A DNA stretch of 11,970 nt. It comes from UBA1731 sp963653155 (GTDB taxonomy: Bacteria > Verrucomicrobiota > Kiritimatiellia > RFP12 > UBA1067). Shown here in pieces: positions 1 to 6,357 of this stretch. How positions within the stretch are numbered: position 1 is the first letter of the stretch; the number at the start of each line of letters is the position of its first letter. Both the position numbers and the translations under genes were made by a program. The DNA lies in NCBI GenBank assembly GCA_963653155.1, contig CAVJWR010000094.1, positions 1-11,970 on the forward strand. Direction: 5' to 3'. The notes under the pieces were generated by a model. It saw only the letters and a list, made by a program, of their open reading frames with translations, did not search any database and was not told the DNA's origin.

Positions 1-51
1 GACGCCAACCAGTTCCTCTCCGCCATCACCGACATGCTCAGCAAGCGGTGA
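1..51 (+). CDS. C-terminal end of an unidentified protein (partial)
   Basis: The first 17 codons read DANQFLSAITDMLSKR followed by a TGA stop. The frame is open from base 1, so this is probably the last part of a gene that begins outside the window. The short amphipathic tail is not diagnostic of any family, and no function can be given. The next gene starts 171 nt downstream behind its own promoter, so the two are probably separate transcription units. Confidence 0.5.
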   Translation, partial: DANQFLSAITDMLSKR

Positions 52-52
52 T

Positions 53-76
53 GCGACGCCATCTTGCGCGTCGTTT
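53..76 (+). terminator. Possible weak intrinsic terminator after the first gene
   Basis: CGACGC (54-59) can pair with GCGTCG (68-73), with one extra G-U pair outside (53/74) and an 8-nt loop. The stem starts 2 nt after the stop codon and runs into TTT. The U-run has only three bases, so termination would be inefficient or Rho-assisted. The hairpin is seen directly; its function is inferred from its position. Confidence 0.3.
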
Positions 77-163
77 GGCCAGTGCGCCTCATCCATCAGC
101 ACTGCCGTATCGGGTGGCTTGCCGCACATTGCATTTCAGCTTACATTCCAGAGGATAAAAATA

Positions 164-190
164 TTGCCAAGAAAAAAAAACTGATATAAT
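164..190 (+). promoter_or_regulatory. Sigma70-type promoter with extended -10 for the beta-helix/GH123-like operon
   Basis: TGATATAAT at 182-190 is an extended -10 element (TGn plus a perfect TATAAT). A partial -35, TTGCCA, lies at 164-169 with a short 15-bp spacer, which fits reliance on the extended -10. An A-tract (about 171-180) fills the spacer and may bend the DNA. Transcription would start near 197, leaving a leader of about 26 nt that contains the ribosome-binding site of the next gene. Confidence 0.6.
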
Positions 191-222
191 TGCGCCATAA
201 ATAAAAGGAAAGGACTGCGGCA

Positions 223-1989
223 ATGGAAAAGACTCCCGATGTAAGTCAAGTGGCTCTTGAACGAATGCGTCCGGCAGGGTGGGCAAGCATGGTTCCGAAA
301 CCGAAGCGAAGCCCGTTGCCCTGTAGCCGATTCATGGTGTCGGCGGCATTTGCCGTATTTCTGTCCACGAATGTCCACGCTTGGCGCAATGACAACATAG
401 TCTCGTCCGTTGATGAACTCAAAACCGTGCTGACGCGCATGAACACCAATGACGAGAGATATGATTACGTGACGTTCGAGAATGGTACATATGACCTTTC
501 GGCGTTGTCGGAGACTCCGTTTGGAGATGGCTACTTGGGCAAGGCAATCCTTCAGGGTCCGATCGGAACGATATGGCGAAGCCGGTCAGGCAATCCCGAT
601 GACGTTATTCTTGACGCGAAGGGGACAGGACGCATCCTGATCATCAATTCAGGCGCCGAGGCCCAAAACCTGACATTCAGGAACGGCAATGCGCAGGGCC
701 TCACTTCAACGGCAAGGTATAATTGCGGAGGTGCGATAGCGACGACGGGGGGAGCTGATAGCTTTGTCAAAAACTGTCGCTTTATCTCCTGTGAGGCCAA
801 GTTTGGCGGCGCGATAGGACGGGTGGCAAGCGTAGAGGGCTGCATTTTTTCAGGATGTTCATCGTCAGGGGGAGGCGGAGCCGTCTCTGACGTGAAGATC
901 GTCAAGAACTGCGCCTTTGCCGGAAATCTCGCCACGAATGACTGGTGCGAAGGTGGTGCCGCCTACGCATGCGGCTTGGTCGCTGACTGTACGGCCGTCT
1001 CCAACAGTGCGAGCATAGGAGGCGCATTCTCCCAGTGCAATGTCGTATCGAATTCGATCATGCGGTACAATTTGGCATTAAGGAAAGGAGGCGGTGCCGC
1101 CAAGTCCTTTCTCGTCGATTGCACGAACGAGTTCAATTGCGCGGAAGCCTATGCGGGAGCGGGTGGGGCCGTTGACTGCGATGCGCAGAGAACATATTTC
1201 AACCGAAACGGTGCATATCATTGTGGCCTGAGCGACCGTCCGGCATCCGGCGTATACAGCAACTGTGAATTTCGCGTCTCTGCCATTGCCGGTGCCACGC
1301 TCCTGGAGAACTGCGTGATTCGAGACGTCACAAACGAGGTTGTGACGATCTGGAATGTCGCTGACGCCGTGCCACGGACTAATGACGTTCGGTATGTGTT
1401 TGAGAATTGCCGGACAATGCGCAATTGTCTCGTTTATGGAAATCGCCTTTGCCGATGGGACAACCGGGCGATCTTCTATTCGGATTGGAAAGATGGCGGA
1501 ACAACGACGGTCGAGAACTGCACATTCGCCGACAACAAGGCGACCTACCTCATGCGTAGCTACAATGGCAAACGGGCGATCCTGTTTACGAATTGCGTAA
1601 TCGTGCGAAACGTGGATCCGAATGGGGAAGCCAGGGATGTTTCGACGTACGAGTCTCAGAACAATCGCCTTGATACATGCATCTGGAACACGAATACTGC
1701 CGCGAAGCCAGCGGATTCGTCCGACTTTGAGGACGTTGGGTGTCTGGCGCTTGGAGCGAGAATTGATCCGCGCTTTGTGGGAACAAGGCTCATCAAGGGA
1801 ATCTCATTTGCGCCCTACACCCCTCGCCGTTCATCGCCGATACGGAGAATGGCCGGGAAGACGCTCGAATGGATGGACGGCACGACGCTTGACCTTGCCG
1901 GCAATCTGCTCATGAAGGATGGATGTGCGCCTGTCGGATGCTATCAGTGCTACTGTCCTGCATATGGTTTTGCGTTGAAGATCAGGTAA
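223..1989 (+). CDS. Secreted cysteine-rich right-handed beta-helix repeat protein
   Basis: This 588-residue exported protein is probably surface-attached or extracellular, and no enzymatic motif is recognised. The ATG follows AAAAGGAAAGGA (203-214) at good spacing. An unusually long basic N-region of about 36 residues precedes the hydrophobic segment MVSAAFAVFLSTNVHA, a likely signal peptide. Residues from about 140 to 490 form irregular 20-25 residue rungs with GGA(I/A/V/F) and FxxN-like motifs, resembling the Pmp repeats of chlamydial outer-membrane proteins and other right-handed beta-helices. Cysteines recur in the same rung context (KNCRF, EGCIF, KNCAF, ENCTF, TNCVI), with 28 in total. 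The C-terminus (LDLAGN...VGCYQ) resembles the choice-of-anchor-Q tail seen in PVC and Bacteroidota beta-helix proteins, but the usual DIGAYE core is altered. There is no autotransporter barrel. The GH123-like gene follows 12 nt downstream, suggesting joint action on a glycan. A carbohydrate-active or adhesin role is inference. Confidence 0.8.
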   Translation: MEKTPDVSQVALERMRPAGWASMVPKPKRSPLPCSRFMVSAAFAVFLSTNVHAWRNDNIVSSVDELKTVLTRMNTNDERYDYVTFENGTYDLSALSETPFGDGYLGKAILQGPIGTIWRSRSGNPDDVILDAKGTGRILIINSGAEAQNLTFRNGNAQGLTSTARYNCGGAIATTGGADSFVKNCRFISCEAKFGGAIGRVASVEGCIFSGCSSSGGGGAVSDVKIVKNCAFAGNLATNDWCEGGAAYACGLVADCTAVSNSASIGGAFSQCNVVSNSIMRYNLALRKGGGAAKSFLVDCTNEFNCAEAYAGAGGAVDCDAQRTYFNRNGAYHCGLSDRPASGVYSNCEFRVSAIAGATLLENCVIRDVTNEVVTIWNVADAVPRTNDVRYVFENCRTMRNCLVYGNRLCRWDNRAIFYSDWKDGGTTTVENCTFADNKATYLMRSYNGKRAILFTNCVIVRNVDPNGEARDVSTYESQNNRLDTCIWNTNTAAKPADSSDFEDVGCLALGARIDPRFVGTRLIKGISFAPYTPRRSSPIRRMAGKTLEWMDGTTLDLAGNLLMKDGCAPVGCYQCYCPAYGFALKIR

Positions 1990-2001
1990 AGGGGGAATGT
2001 C

Positions 2002-4293
2002 ATGTCGAATGTGCGTGTAGTCTGTCTTGCGTTCGGTGCGCTCTTGTCGGCCAGTTGCGGCATTGCCGCCGAAATCGCCGCAAAAGACGTAAGCATCAAA
2101 TCATATTGGAAGGATGGCGATTACGAGTGGCCGAGCGCCTATCCGAAACTCGCCGTCACGGACTGGACTGGGTTTGATCGACTCGTTGTTGATGTCACCA
2201 ACTTGGCAGNNNNNNNNNNTGTGGTTACACTCGTCTTTCAGAGTCCCGAAACGCCGAAAAACGACGGCAAGTACGCCTATCTGCGTGCCCCTGACTGGGA
2301 GACGACTCGGTGGGAGATTCCGCTCGGATACTATGAAGACGGCAAGACGTCGGCCACGAACATCACGAAGATGCAAATCTATTCACACAAGGCGAAGCAT
2401 CTCCACGCGACGTTTTCGGGCTTTTACCTCTTACGGCCCGGCGAAAAAGCGCCTGAGGCGCAGTTGCCGCCAAAGCTTGCGGATGATCTGCGTGTGGGAC
2501 GCGCTGACTATGAAAGGCGTCAGGCGGAGCGACGCGCTGCGTTTGTACGGGAGCTAAAGTCCGCAAATGAGAAGGACGGCGTTTCAAATGGCAAGATGCT
2601 TTATGGCATCGGCACGGGAATGGATCAAGTGCGCCCCCAGGCGACATTTGCGCTCACGAGCGCGGGATGCGTTCGCGTACGCCTCGCGCGCAACGAGTGG
2701 GAAGGGCGGCAGATCTTCGTGACGCCGGTACGCGAGTCTCTTCGTGATGTCCGCGTATCGGTCTCGCCGCTTAAGCTCAAGAGCATGCGGACAGGGCCTC
2801 ATGATGGTTCGCCGACGCTTTTCCCTTCGAAATGCATACAGGTTGCCCCAGTTGGCTATGTGAAGACAACGGCCTCTCCGCGCTACGGCATTGGCCGCAA
2901 CGTATCGACCAATGTGGCGCCAGGATACATGCGTCAGGTTGTCAAGGCGGAATTAGGCTGGTGGCCAGACCTGCTGCTGGGTTTTATGGACTCCGTGGAT
3001 GTCGCCGAGAACGACGTGCAGTCGTTCTGGATATCCGTCCACGCCCCGGAGGGGCAGGCCCCCGGCGTCTACGAGGGAACAGTCCGCATCTCCGCCGCGA
3101 ATGCCCAACCGATAGACTTGCCGATGAAAGTTCGCGTTAATGGCTTCACGCTTCCGAAGGTTCCCGTGATCCCCACACTTGTGAGCTTTTCGCCAAGCGT
3201 ATACATTGCGCCAGATCACAAGCGAGAGCATACTGACCTTGCCAATCGGCTCAAGGAGGATCCGGAAAGTCCGATCAACCTCTGGTCGCGTCACCGCATC
3301 GCTTGGGGGGATTTCTTGGCTGACCATTTCATCACTCTGGCCCCGATGTACCATCATGGCACGGATTTGCCGTATGATATCTGGATGCGCCTTATGGATC
3401 AGGGCCGGATGGGATTCTACAACCTTTGCTACTTCTCGTCGCAGCCAGTACCCAAGACGCCTGAAGCCAAGAATCGGTGGAACGTTTGGAGCGACTGGGT
3501 ATCGAGCGTCATCGCCAAAAACTATGCAAAGGCGAAAGAGCTTGGCTTGGAGAAGAACTGCCTTGTCTACTGTTTCGACGAGGCTACCTCGAACCGTTTC
3601 CCTGAAATCGACATCATCTTGGAGAAGCTTAAGGCGAGGTATCCTGAAATTCCTTTTCTTACGACATCGTTTGACGATGCGTTCGGCATGGGGAAGAGCC
3701 TCCGGAAGATGGACTGGTTCTGTCCGCCCATGCCCAAATTCGACACGCTTCGCGCCGAAAGGGCACGCGCCGCAGGACACAAGGTATGGTGGTATTTCGC
3801 CTGTGAACAGAGAGCGCCGTTCGCGAACATGTACACGGAGGGGTCTCCAATGGAAATCCGCCTGATTATGGGGGCGATGAGCGCACGTTTCCGTCCAGAC
3901 GGCTTCCTCTACTACCAGTGTGCCTACTTCAACAATCCACGGTGCGTGACGACAGGGCCATACACGGACTGGAATCCGCGTAGCTGGTGGAATCAGCATG
4001 GTGATGCGACATGGGTTGGCGTGGGTCCGGATGGTGTGCCACTCTCCACAATCCGCCTTGAGAATTTTCGCGATGGCCTTGAGGATCTCGCATACGTAAA
4101 GCTGTTCGAGGAAAGGAGTGGCAGGCGCGTTGATGTCCCAGAATCAGTTTTCAGCTCATTGACCAACTTCACGGATGATCCGCATGAGGTAGAGCGGTGG
4201 CGAGACCGACTTGCAGACTATCTTGAAAGCGAGCCAGAAGGGGAAAATCTGGTGGACCCGGCGGGACTTGAACCCACGACCCGGAGATTATGA
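2002..4293 (+). CDS. Secreted GH123-type (DUF4091) glycoside hydrolase-like protein
   Basis: About 763 residues nominally; a 10-N gap covers residues 70-73. The start follows an AAAGGGGG ribosome site. Residues 1-23 are a Sec-type signal peptide. Residues about 25-150 look like a jelly-roll, carbohydrate-binding-type module. A charged helical linker (about 155-190) follows, then a beta-sandwich (about 195-375) with the family-typical APGVYEGTVRI strand. A TIM-barrel-like region (about 385-690) contains YCFDEA, where D526-E527 match the Asp-Glu pair that GH123 beta-N-acetylgalactosaminidases use in substrate-assisted catalysis. Further family features are VWWYFACE, the DGFLYYQCAYF region and the terminal LENFRDGLEDLAYVKL block. 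Known GH123 enzymes release GalNAc from glycolipids or glycans; this substrate is inferred and not certain, because the DUF4091 group is broad. The last 14 residues (from about 750) are encoded antisense to tRNA-Met and include the typical artefact peptide AGLEPTT, but no earlier stop exists. Co-transcribed with the beta-helix gene. Confidence 0.82.
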   Translation: MSNVRVVCLAFGALLSASCGIAAEIAAKDVSIKSYWKDGDYEWPSAYPKLAVTDWTGFDRLVVDVTNLAXXXXVVTLVFQSPETPKNDGKYAYLRAPDWETTRWEIPLGYYEDGKTSATNITKMQIYSHKAKHLHATFSGFYLLRPGEKAPEAQLPPKLADDLRVGRADYERRQAERRAAFVRELKSANEKDGVSNGKMLYGIGTGMDQVRPQATFALTSAGCVRVRLARNEWEGRQIFVTPVRESLRDVRVSVSPLKLKSMRTGPHDGSPTLFPSKCIQVAPVGYVKTTASPRYGIGRNVSTNVAPGYMRQVVKAELGWWPDLLLGFMDSVDVAENDVQSFWISVHAPEGQAPGVYEGTVRISAANAQPIDLPMKVRVNGFTLPKVPVIPTLVSFSPSVYIAPDHKREHTDLANRLKEDPESPINLWSRHRIAWGDFLADHFITLAPMYHHGTDLPYDIWMRLMDQGRMGFYNLCYFSSQPVPKTPEAKNRWNVWSDWVSSVIAKNYAKAKELGLEKNCLVYCFDEATSNRFPEIDIILEKLKARYPEIPFLTTSFDDAFGMGKSLRKMDWFCPPMPKFDTLRAERARAAGHKVWWYFACEQRAPFANMYTEGSPMEIRLIMGAMSARFRPDGFLYYQCAYFNNPRCVTTGPYTDWNPRSWWNQHGDATWVGVGPDGVPLSTIRLENFRDGLEDLAYVKLFEERSGRRVDVPESVFSSLTNFTDDPHEVERWRDRLADYLESEPEGENLVDPAGLEPTTRRL
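2210..2219. other. Assembly gap (10 Ns) inside the GH123-like gene
   Basis: Ten consecutive Ns interrupt the coding sequence at about codon 70. The reading frame continues across the gap and both sides give plausible beta-rich protein sequence. Ten is a common placeholder length for joined contigs, so the true number of missing bases, and hence the protein length, is uncertain. Confidence 0.97.
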
Positions 4294-4326
4294 GTCACCT
4301 GCTCTGACCAACTGAGCTACGGGTCC
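4250..4326 (-). tRNA. tRNA-Met (anticodon CAT)
   Basis: Reading the minus strand from 4326 gives a full 77-nt cloverleaf with encoded CCA. The acceptor GGACCCG pairs with CGGGTCC. The D-arm is GCTC/GAGC, the anticodon loop is CTCATAA, and the T-arm GTGGG/CCCGC encloses TTCAAGT. The G1-C72 pair argues against the initiator tRNA, which has a mismatch there. Elongator Met is most likely, but tRNA-Ile2, whose CAT is modified to lysidine, cannot be excluded by eye. The anticodon stem GGTGA/TCTCC has a T-T mismatch at 29-41. The gene lies 7 nt downstream of tRNA-Arg and is probably co-transcribed with it. Its 3' part overlaps the end of the GH123-like gene on the other strand by 44 nt. Confidence 0.95.
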
Positions 4327-4333
4327 ACACTAT

Positions 4334-4410
4334 TGGCGCCCCTGAGAGGACTCGAACCTCCTACCCACTGCTTAGAAGGCAGTTGCTCTGTCCAGATGAG
4401 CTACAGGGGC
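4334..4410 (-). tRNA. tRNA-Arg (anticodon TCT)
   Basis: The minus strand from 4410 folds into a complete 77-nt cloverleaf with encoded CCA. The acceptor GCCCCTG pairs with CAGGGGC, and G73 is the discriminator. The D-arm is GCTC/GAGC. The anticodon arm ACTGC/GCAGT encloses CTTCTAA, giving TCT, which reads AGA/AGG codons. The T-arm GGAGG/CCTCT encloses TTCGAGT. It is the first gene of a two-tRNA transcript whose promoter -10 lies 17 nt upstream. Confidence 0.96.
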
Positions 4411-4426
4411 CCATCAATGGGTGCGA

Positions 4427-4435
4427 ATTATACCA
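4427..4435 (-). promoter_or_regulatory. Extended -10 promoter of the tRNA-Arg/tRNA-Met transcript
   Basis: The minus strand reads TGGTATAAT from 4435 to 4427, a perfect extended -10 inside the longer motif TTGTGGTATAAT. Transcription would start near 4420, leaving about a 10-nt leader before tRNA-Arg. No good -35 is visible; the expected place (about 4450-4455) falls in the -10 region of the divergent plus-strand promoter. Confidence 0.75.
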
Positions 4436-4451
4436 CAACGGAGTCGTTTTG

Positions 4452-4460
4452 TGGTAAAAT
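4452..4460 (+). promoter_or_regulatory. Extended -10 promoter of the ABC ATPase gene
   Basis: TGGTAAAAT (4452-4460) is an extended -10 with one departure from TATAAT. It ends only 12 nt before the ATG at 4473, so the predicted start of transcription (about 4466-4468) leaves a leader of 5-7 nt and no room for a Shine-Dalgarno sequence. No convincing -35 is seen. Confidence 0.65.
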
Positions 4461-4472
4461 TCAGACCGATTT

Positions 4473-5498
4473 ATGGCAACAGTTATTTTCGACAATGTCT
4501 GCAAGGTCTATGCTCGCGGCGACACCCCTGCGGTGGAGGGCTTTTCGCTTGATGTATCCGATGGCGAATTCGTCGTTCTTGTGGGGCCATCAGGCTGCGG
4601 GAAATCGACCACGTTGCGCATGGTGGCGGGCCTTGAGAGCCCCACGTCCGGCACGATATCCATTGGCGGACGCGACGTGACTTCGCTTCCGCCGAAAGAC
4701 CGCGACATTGCGATGGTGTTCCAGAACTATGCGCTCTACCCGCACATGACCGTGCGCGAGAACCTTTCCTTTGCGCTGAAGCTTCGCCATGTGCCGAAGG
4801 GAGAGATATCAAGGCGCACGGCTGCGGCTGCAGAGACGCTTGGGCTCACGCCATACCTTGAGCGGCTTCCGAAGGCCCTTTCCGGCGGGCAGAGGCAGCG
4901 CGTCGCGCTTGGCCGCGCAATAGTGCGCAATCCGAGCGTGTTCCTCTTTGACGAGCCGCTATCCAACCTTGACGCAAAGATGCGTGTGGAGATGCGCTCG
5001 GAAATCGTCCGTCTGCACCGGAGCCTTGGCGCCACGATGATATACGTTACCCACGACCAGACTGAGGCCATGACGATGGGGACCCGCATCGTCGTGATGA
5101 ATGGCGGCCGCATACAGCAGGCGGCCGCGCCGCTTGAAGTGTACCGCCATCCGGCGAACACTTTCGTTGCATCGTTCATCGGTACGCCACCCATGAACCT
5201 GTTCCCGCCAGGCGTCCTTGACCTTGGGCGTGTCGTTGGCGTGAGGCCGGAGGACGTGAGGCTGGAGAAGATGCTTCCCCAGGATGACGGTGTCGATCCG
5301 GTCGGAATCATTGCGACGGTCGATCTCGTGGAGCCATTGGGCTGCGAAACGCTCGTCCATTGCGTGACGGCAGATCGCGGCACAAAGGTTACGGTGAGAC
5401 TGCTGGACCGAAATCCGGAAGGGGTGACGGATGTGAAGAATGGTGATATGGTTAGGCTTTTGCCGGACATGGACAAGGCAATTGTGTTTGACAGGTAG
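4473..5498 (+). CDS. MalK/UgpC/MsmK-type ABC importer ATP-binding subunit
   Basis: This 341-residue cytoplasmic ATPase would energise a sugar-type ABC importer. All nucleotide-binding motifs are intact: Walker A GPSGCGKST (38-46), Q-loop at Q84 (FQNYALYPHMT), signature LSGGQ (136-140), Walker B LFDEP with D160-E161, and switch H194 in YVTHDQTEAM. The pattern is that of the CUT1 carbohydrate importer family. The C-terminal part is a short TOBE-type domain (VGVRPEDV at about 253). The stretch before it is about 30 residues shorter than in E. coli MalK, so the regulatory domain is reduced. No permease or binding-protein gene is adjacent, so it may be a shared ATPase for several importers, as described for MsmK. 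The purine nucleoside phosphorylase gene follows 8 nt downstream, which may hint at nucleoside uptake. The start is fixed by homology, and the mRNA appears leaderless or nearly so. Confidence 0.93.
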   Translation: MATVIFDNVCKVYARGDTPAVEGFSLDVSDGEFVVLVGPSGCGKSTTLRMVAGLESPTSGTISIGGRDVTSLPPKDRDIAMVFQNYALYPHMTVRENLSFALKLRHVPKGEISRRTAAAAETLGLTPYLERLPKALSGGQRQRVALGRAIVRNPSVFLFDEPLSNLDAKMRVEMRSEIVRLHRSLGATMIYVTHDQTEAMTMGTRIVVMNGGRIQQAAAPLEVYRHPANTFVASFIGTPPMNLFPPGVLDLGRVVGVRPEDVRLEKMLPQDDGVDPVGIIATVDLVEPLGCETLVHCVTADRGTKVTVRLLDRNPEGVTDVKNGDMVRLLPDMDKAIVFDR

Positions 5499-5506
5499 GA
5501 GGGATT

Positions 5507-6325
5507 ATGGATTTGCATTATTTTGACAAGGCTGCGGATTCTCTGCCGGACGAATGCTTCAGGATTCCGCCGGACATTTCCGTGATACTCGGCAGCGGAT
5601 GGGGCGATACGCTGAAGAAGGACAAGATCCTTTGCCGCATTTCCTATGCCGACATAGCGGGGATGGGAGTGCCGACTGTGAGCGGACATTCCGGCGAGTT
5701 CATCCTTTACGAGTATGGCGGGAAGAGGATCGCCGCGTTCGCCGGGCGGCGGCACTGGTACGAGGGTGTAGGCTGGGAGGCAGTAGTGATGCCGATTGAG
5801 CTTGTCAGGCGCATGGGCGGGGAGATGGTTCTTCTCACAAATGCGTCCGGCGGCATCAATCCCGCGTTGCGCCCAGGCGATTTCGTAATCCTGAAGGATC
5901 ACATCAACACACTCGGGATAAACCCGCTGATAGGCCCAGTGGTGGAAGGCTGGGGGACGCGCTTCCCAGACATGTCGGAGATATACAACAAGCACTACCG
6001 CGATCTCCTGCTTGGGGCGGCGCGTCGTCTTGGGCAGCGTGTTATGGAAGGGGTCTATGCGTTCACGGGCGGCCCGGTGTACGAGACTCCTGCCGAGATT
6101 CGGGCGTATGACCACATGGGGGCGGACATCGTAGGCATGAGTACCGTGCCGGAGGCTGTCTTCGCCAAGGCATGCGGTTTGCGTGTGGCAGGCCTTTCGC
6201 TCGTCTCGAACTATGCGGCAGGGATATCTTCCCGTCCGCTTGCGCATACGGAGGTGATGGAGGCGTCGGAGGCGGCAAAGCCTATGATGGCGGCACTCTT
6301 GGATGAATTTGTCAAAACGGTATAA
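5507..6325 (+). CDS. punA: Purine nucleoside phosphorylase (trimeric PNP/MTAP family)
   Basis: The 272-residue cytoplasmic enzyme cleaves purine (deoxy)nucleosides with phosphate to the free base and ribose-1-phosphate, in purine salvage. Family motifs are in order: phosphate-binding ILGSGWG (27-33), GHSGEF (H61), GRRHWYEG (H83, E86), TNASGGI (111-117), GGPVYETPAE (E193), GMSTVPE (M211) and SNYAAGI (N235). E193 and N235 correspond to human PNP E201 and N243, which favour 6-oxopurines such as inosine and guanosine over adenosine or methylthioadenosine. The length is typical. AGGAGGG (5497-5503) overlaps the stop of the ABC ATPase gene and places the ATG 8 nt after it, so the two are translated from one transcript. 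The symbol rests on family assignment only. Confidence 0.93.
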   Translation: MDLHYFDKAADSLPDECFRIPPDISVILGSGWGDTLKKDKILCRISYADIAGMGVPTVSGHSGEFILYEYGGKRIAAFAGRRHWYEGVGWEAVVMPIELVRRMGGEMVLLTNASGGINPALRPGDFVILKDHINTLGINPLIGPVVEGWGTRFPDMSEIYNKHYRDLLLGAARRLGQRVMEGVYAFTGGPVYETPAEIRAYDHMGADIVGMSTVPEAVFAKACGLRVAGLSLVSNYAAGISSRPLAHTEVMEASEAAKPMMAALLDEFVKTV

Positions 6326-6326
6326 G
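6299..6326 (+). promoter_or_regulatory. Possible promoter ahead of the metallophosphoesterase gene
   Basis: TTGGAT (6299-6304) and TATAAG (6321-6326) are 16 bp apart and lie at the very end of the PNP gene, about 31 nt before the next ATG. Both boxes are imperfect and there is no TGn extension, so read-through from upstream is equally likely. Confidence 0.3.
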
Positions 6327-6357
6327 ATGTAACTGCAACGTAAAGGAGAAAGATAAT

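Larger units (their letters stand above)
4427..4460. repeat. Inverted repeat formed by two divergent extended -10 elements
   Basis: ATTATACCACAA (4427-4438) and TTGTGGTAAAAT (4449-4460) are inverted copies matching at 11 of 12 positions, around a 10-bp centre. Each arm contains an extended -10 element reading outward. The symmetry could be only the promoter pair itself, or it could also serve as an operator for a dimeric regulator. Confidence 0.8.

Noticed and set aside
80..104. Inverted repeat CAGTGC/GCACTG upstream of the beta-helix gene
   Set aside because: Six base pairs with a 13-nt loop, no extension and no regulatory position; expected by chance in this composition.
2953..3999. Minus-strand open frame of 348 codons inside the GH123-like gene
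   Set aside because: No recognisable domain, and rich in His, Arg and Pro as expected for antisense of this gene; the plus strand carries the conserved features.
4333..4680. Plus-strand open frame of 115 codons starting MAPLRGLEPPTH
   Set aside because: Its first part is the antisense of tRNA-Arg, a well-known source of false peptides, and the rest overlaps the ABC ATPase gene in another frame.
4736..6247. Minus-strand open frame of 503 codons opposite the ABC ATPase and PNP genes
   Set aside because: It mirrors two genes with complete family motifs, spans their junction, and has low-complexity composition typical of an antisense shadow in GC-rich DNA.
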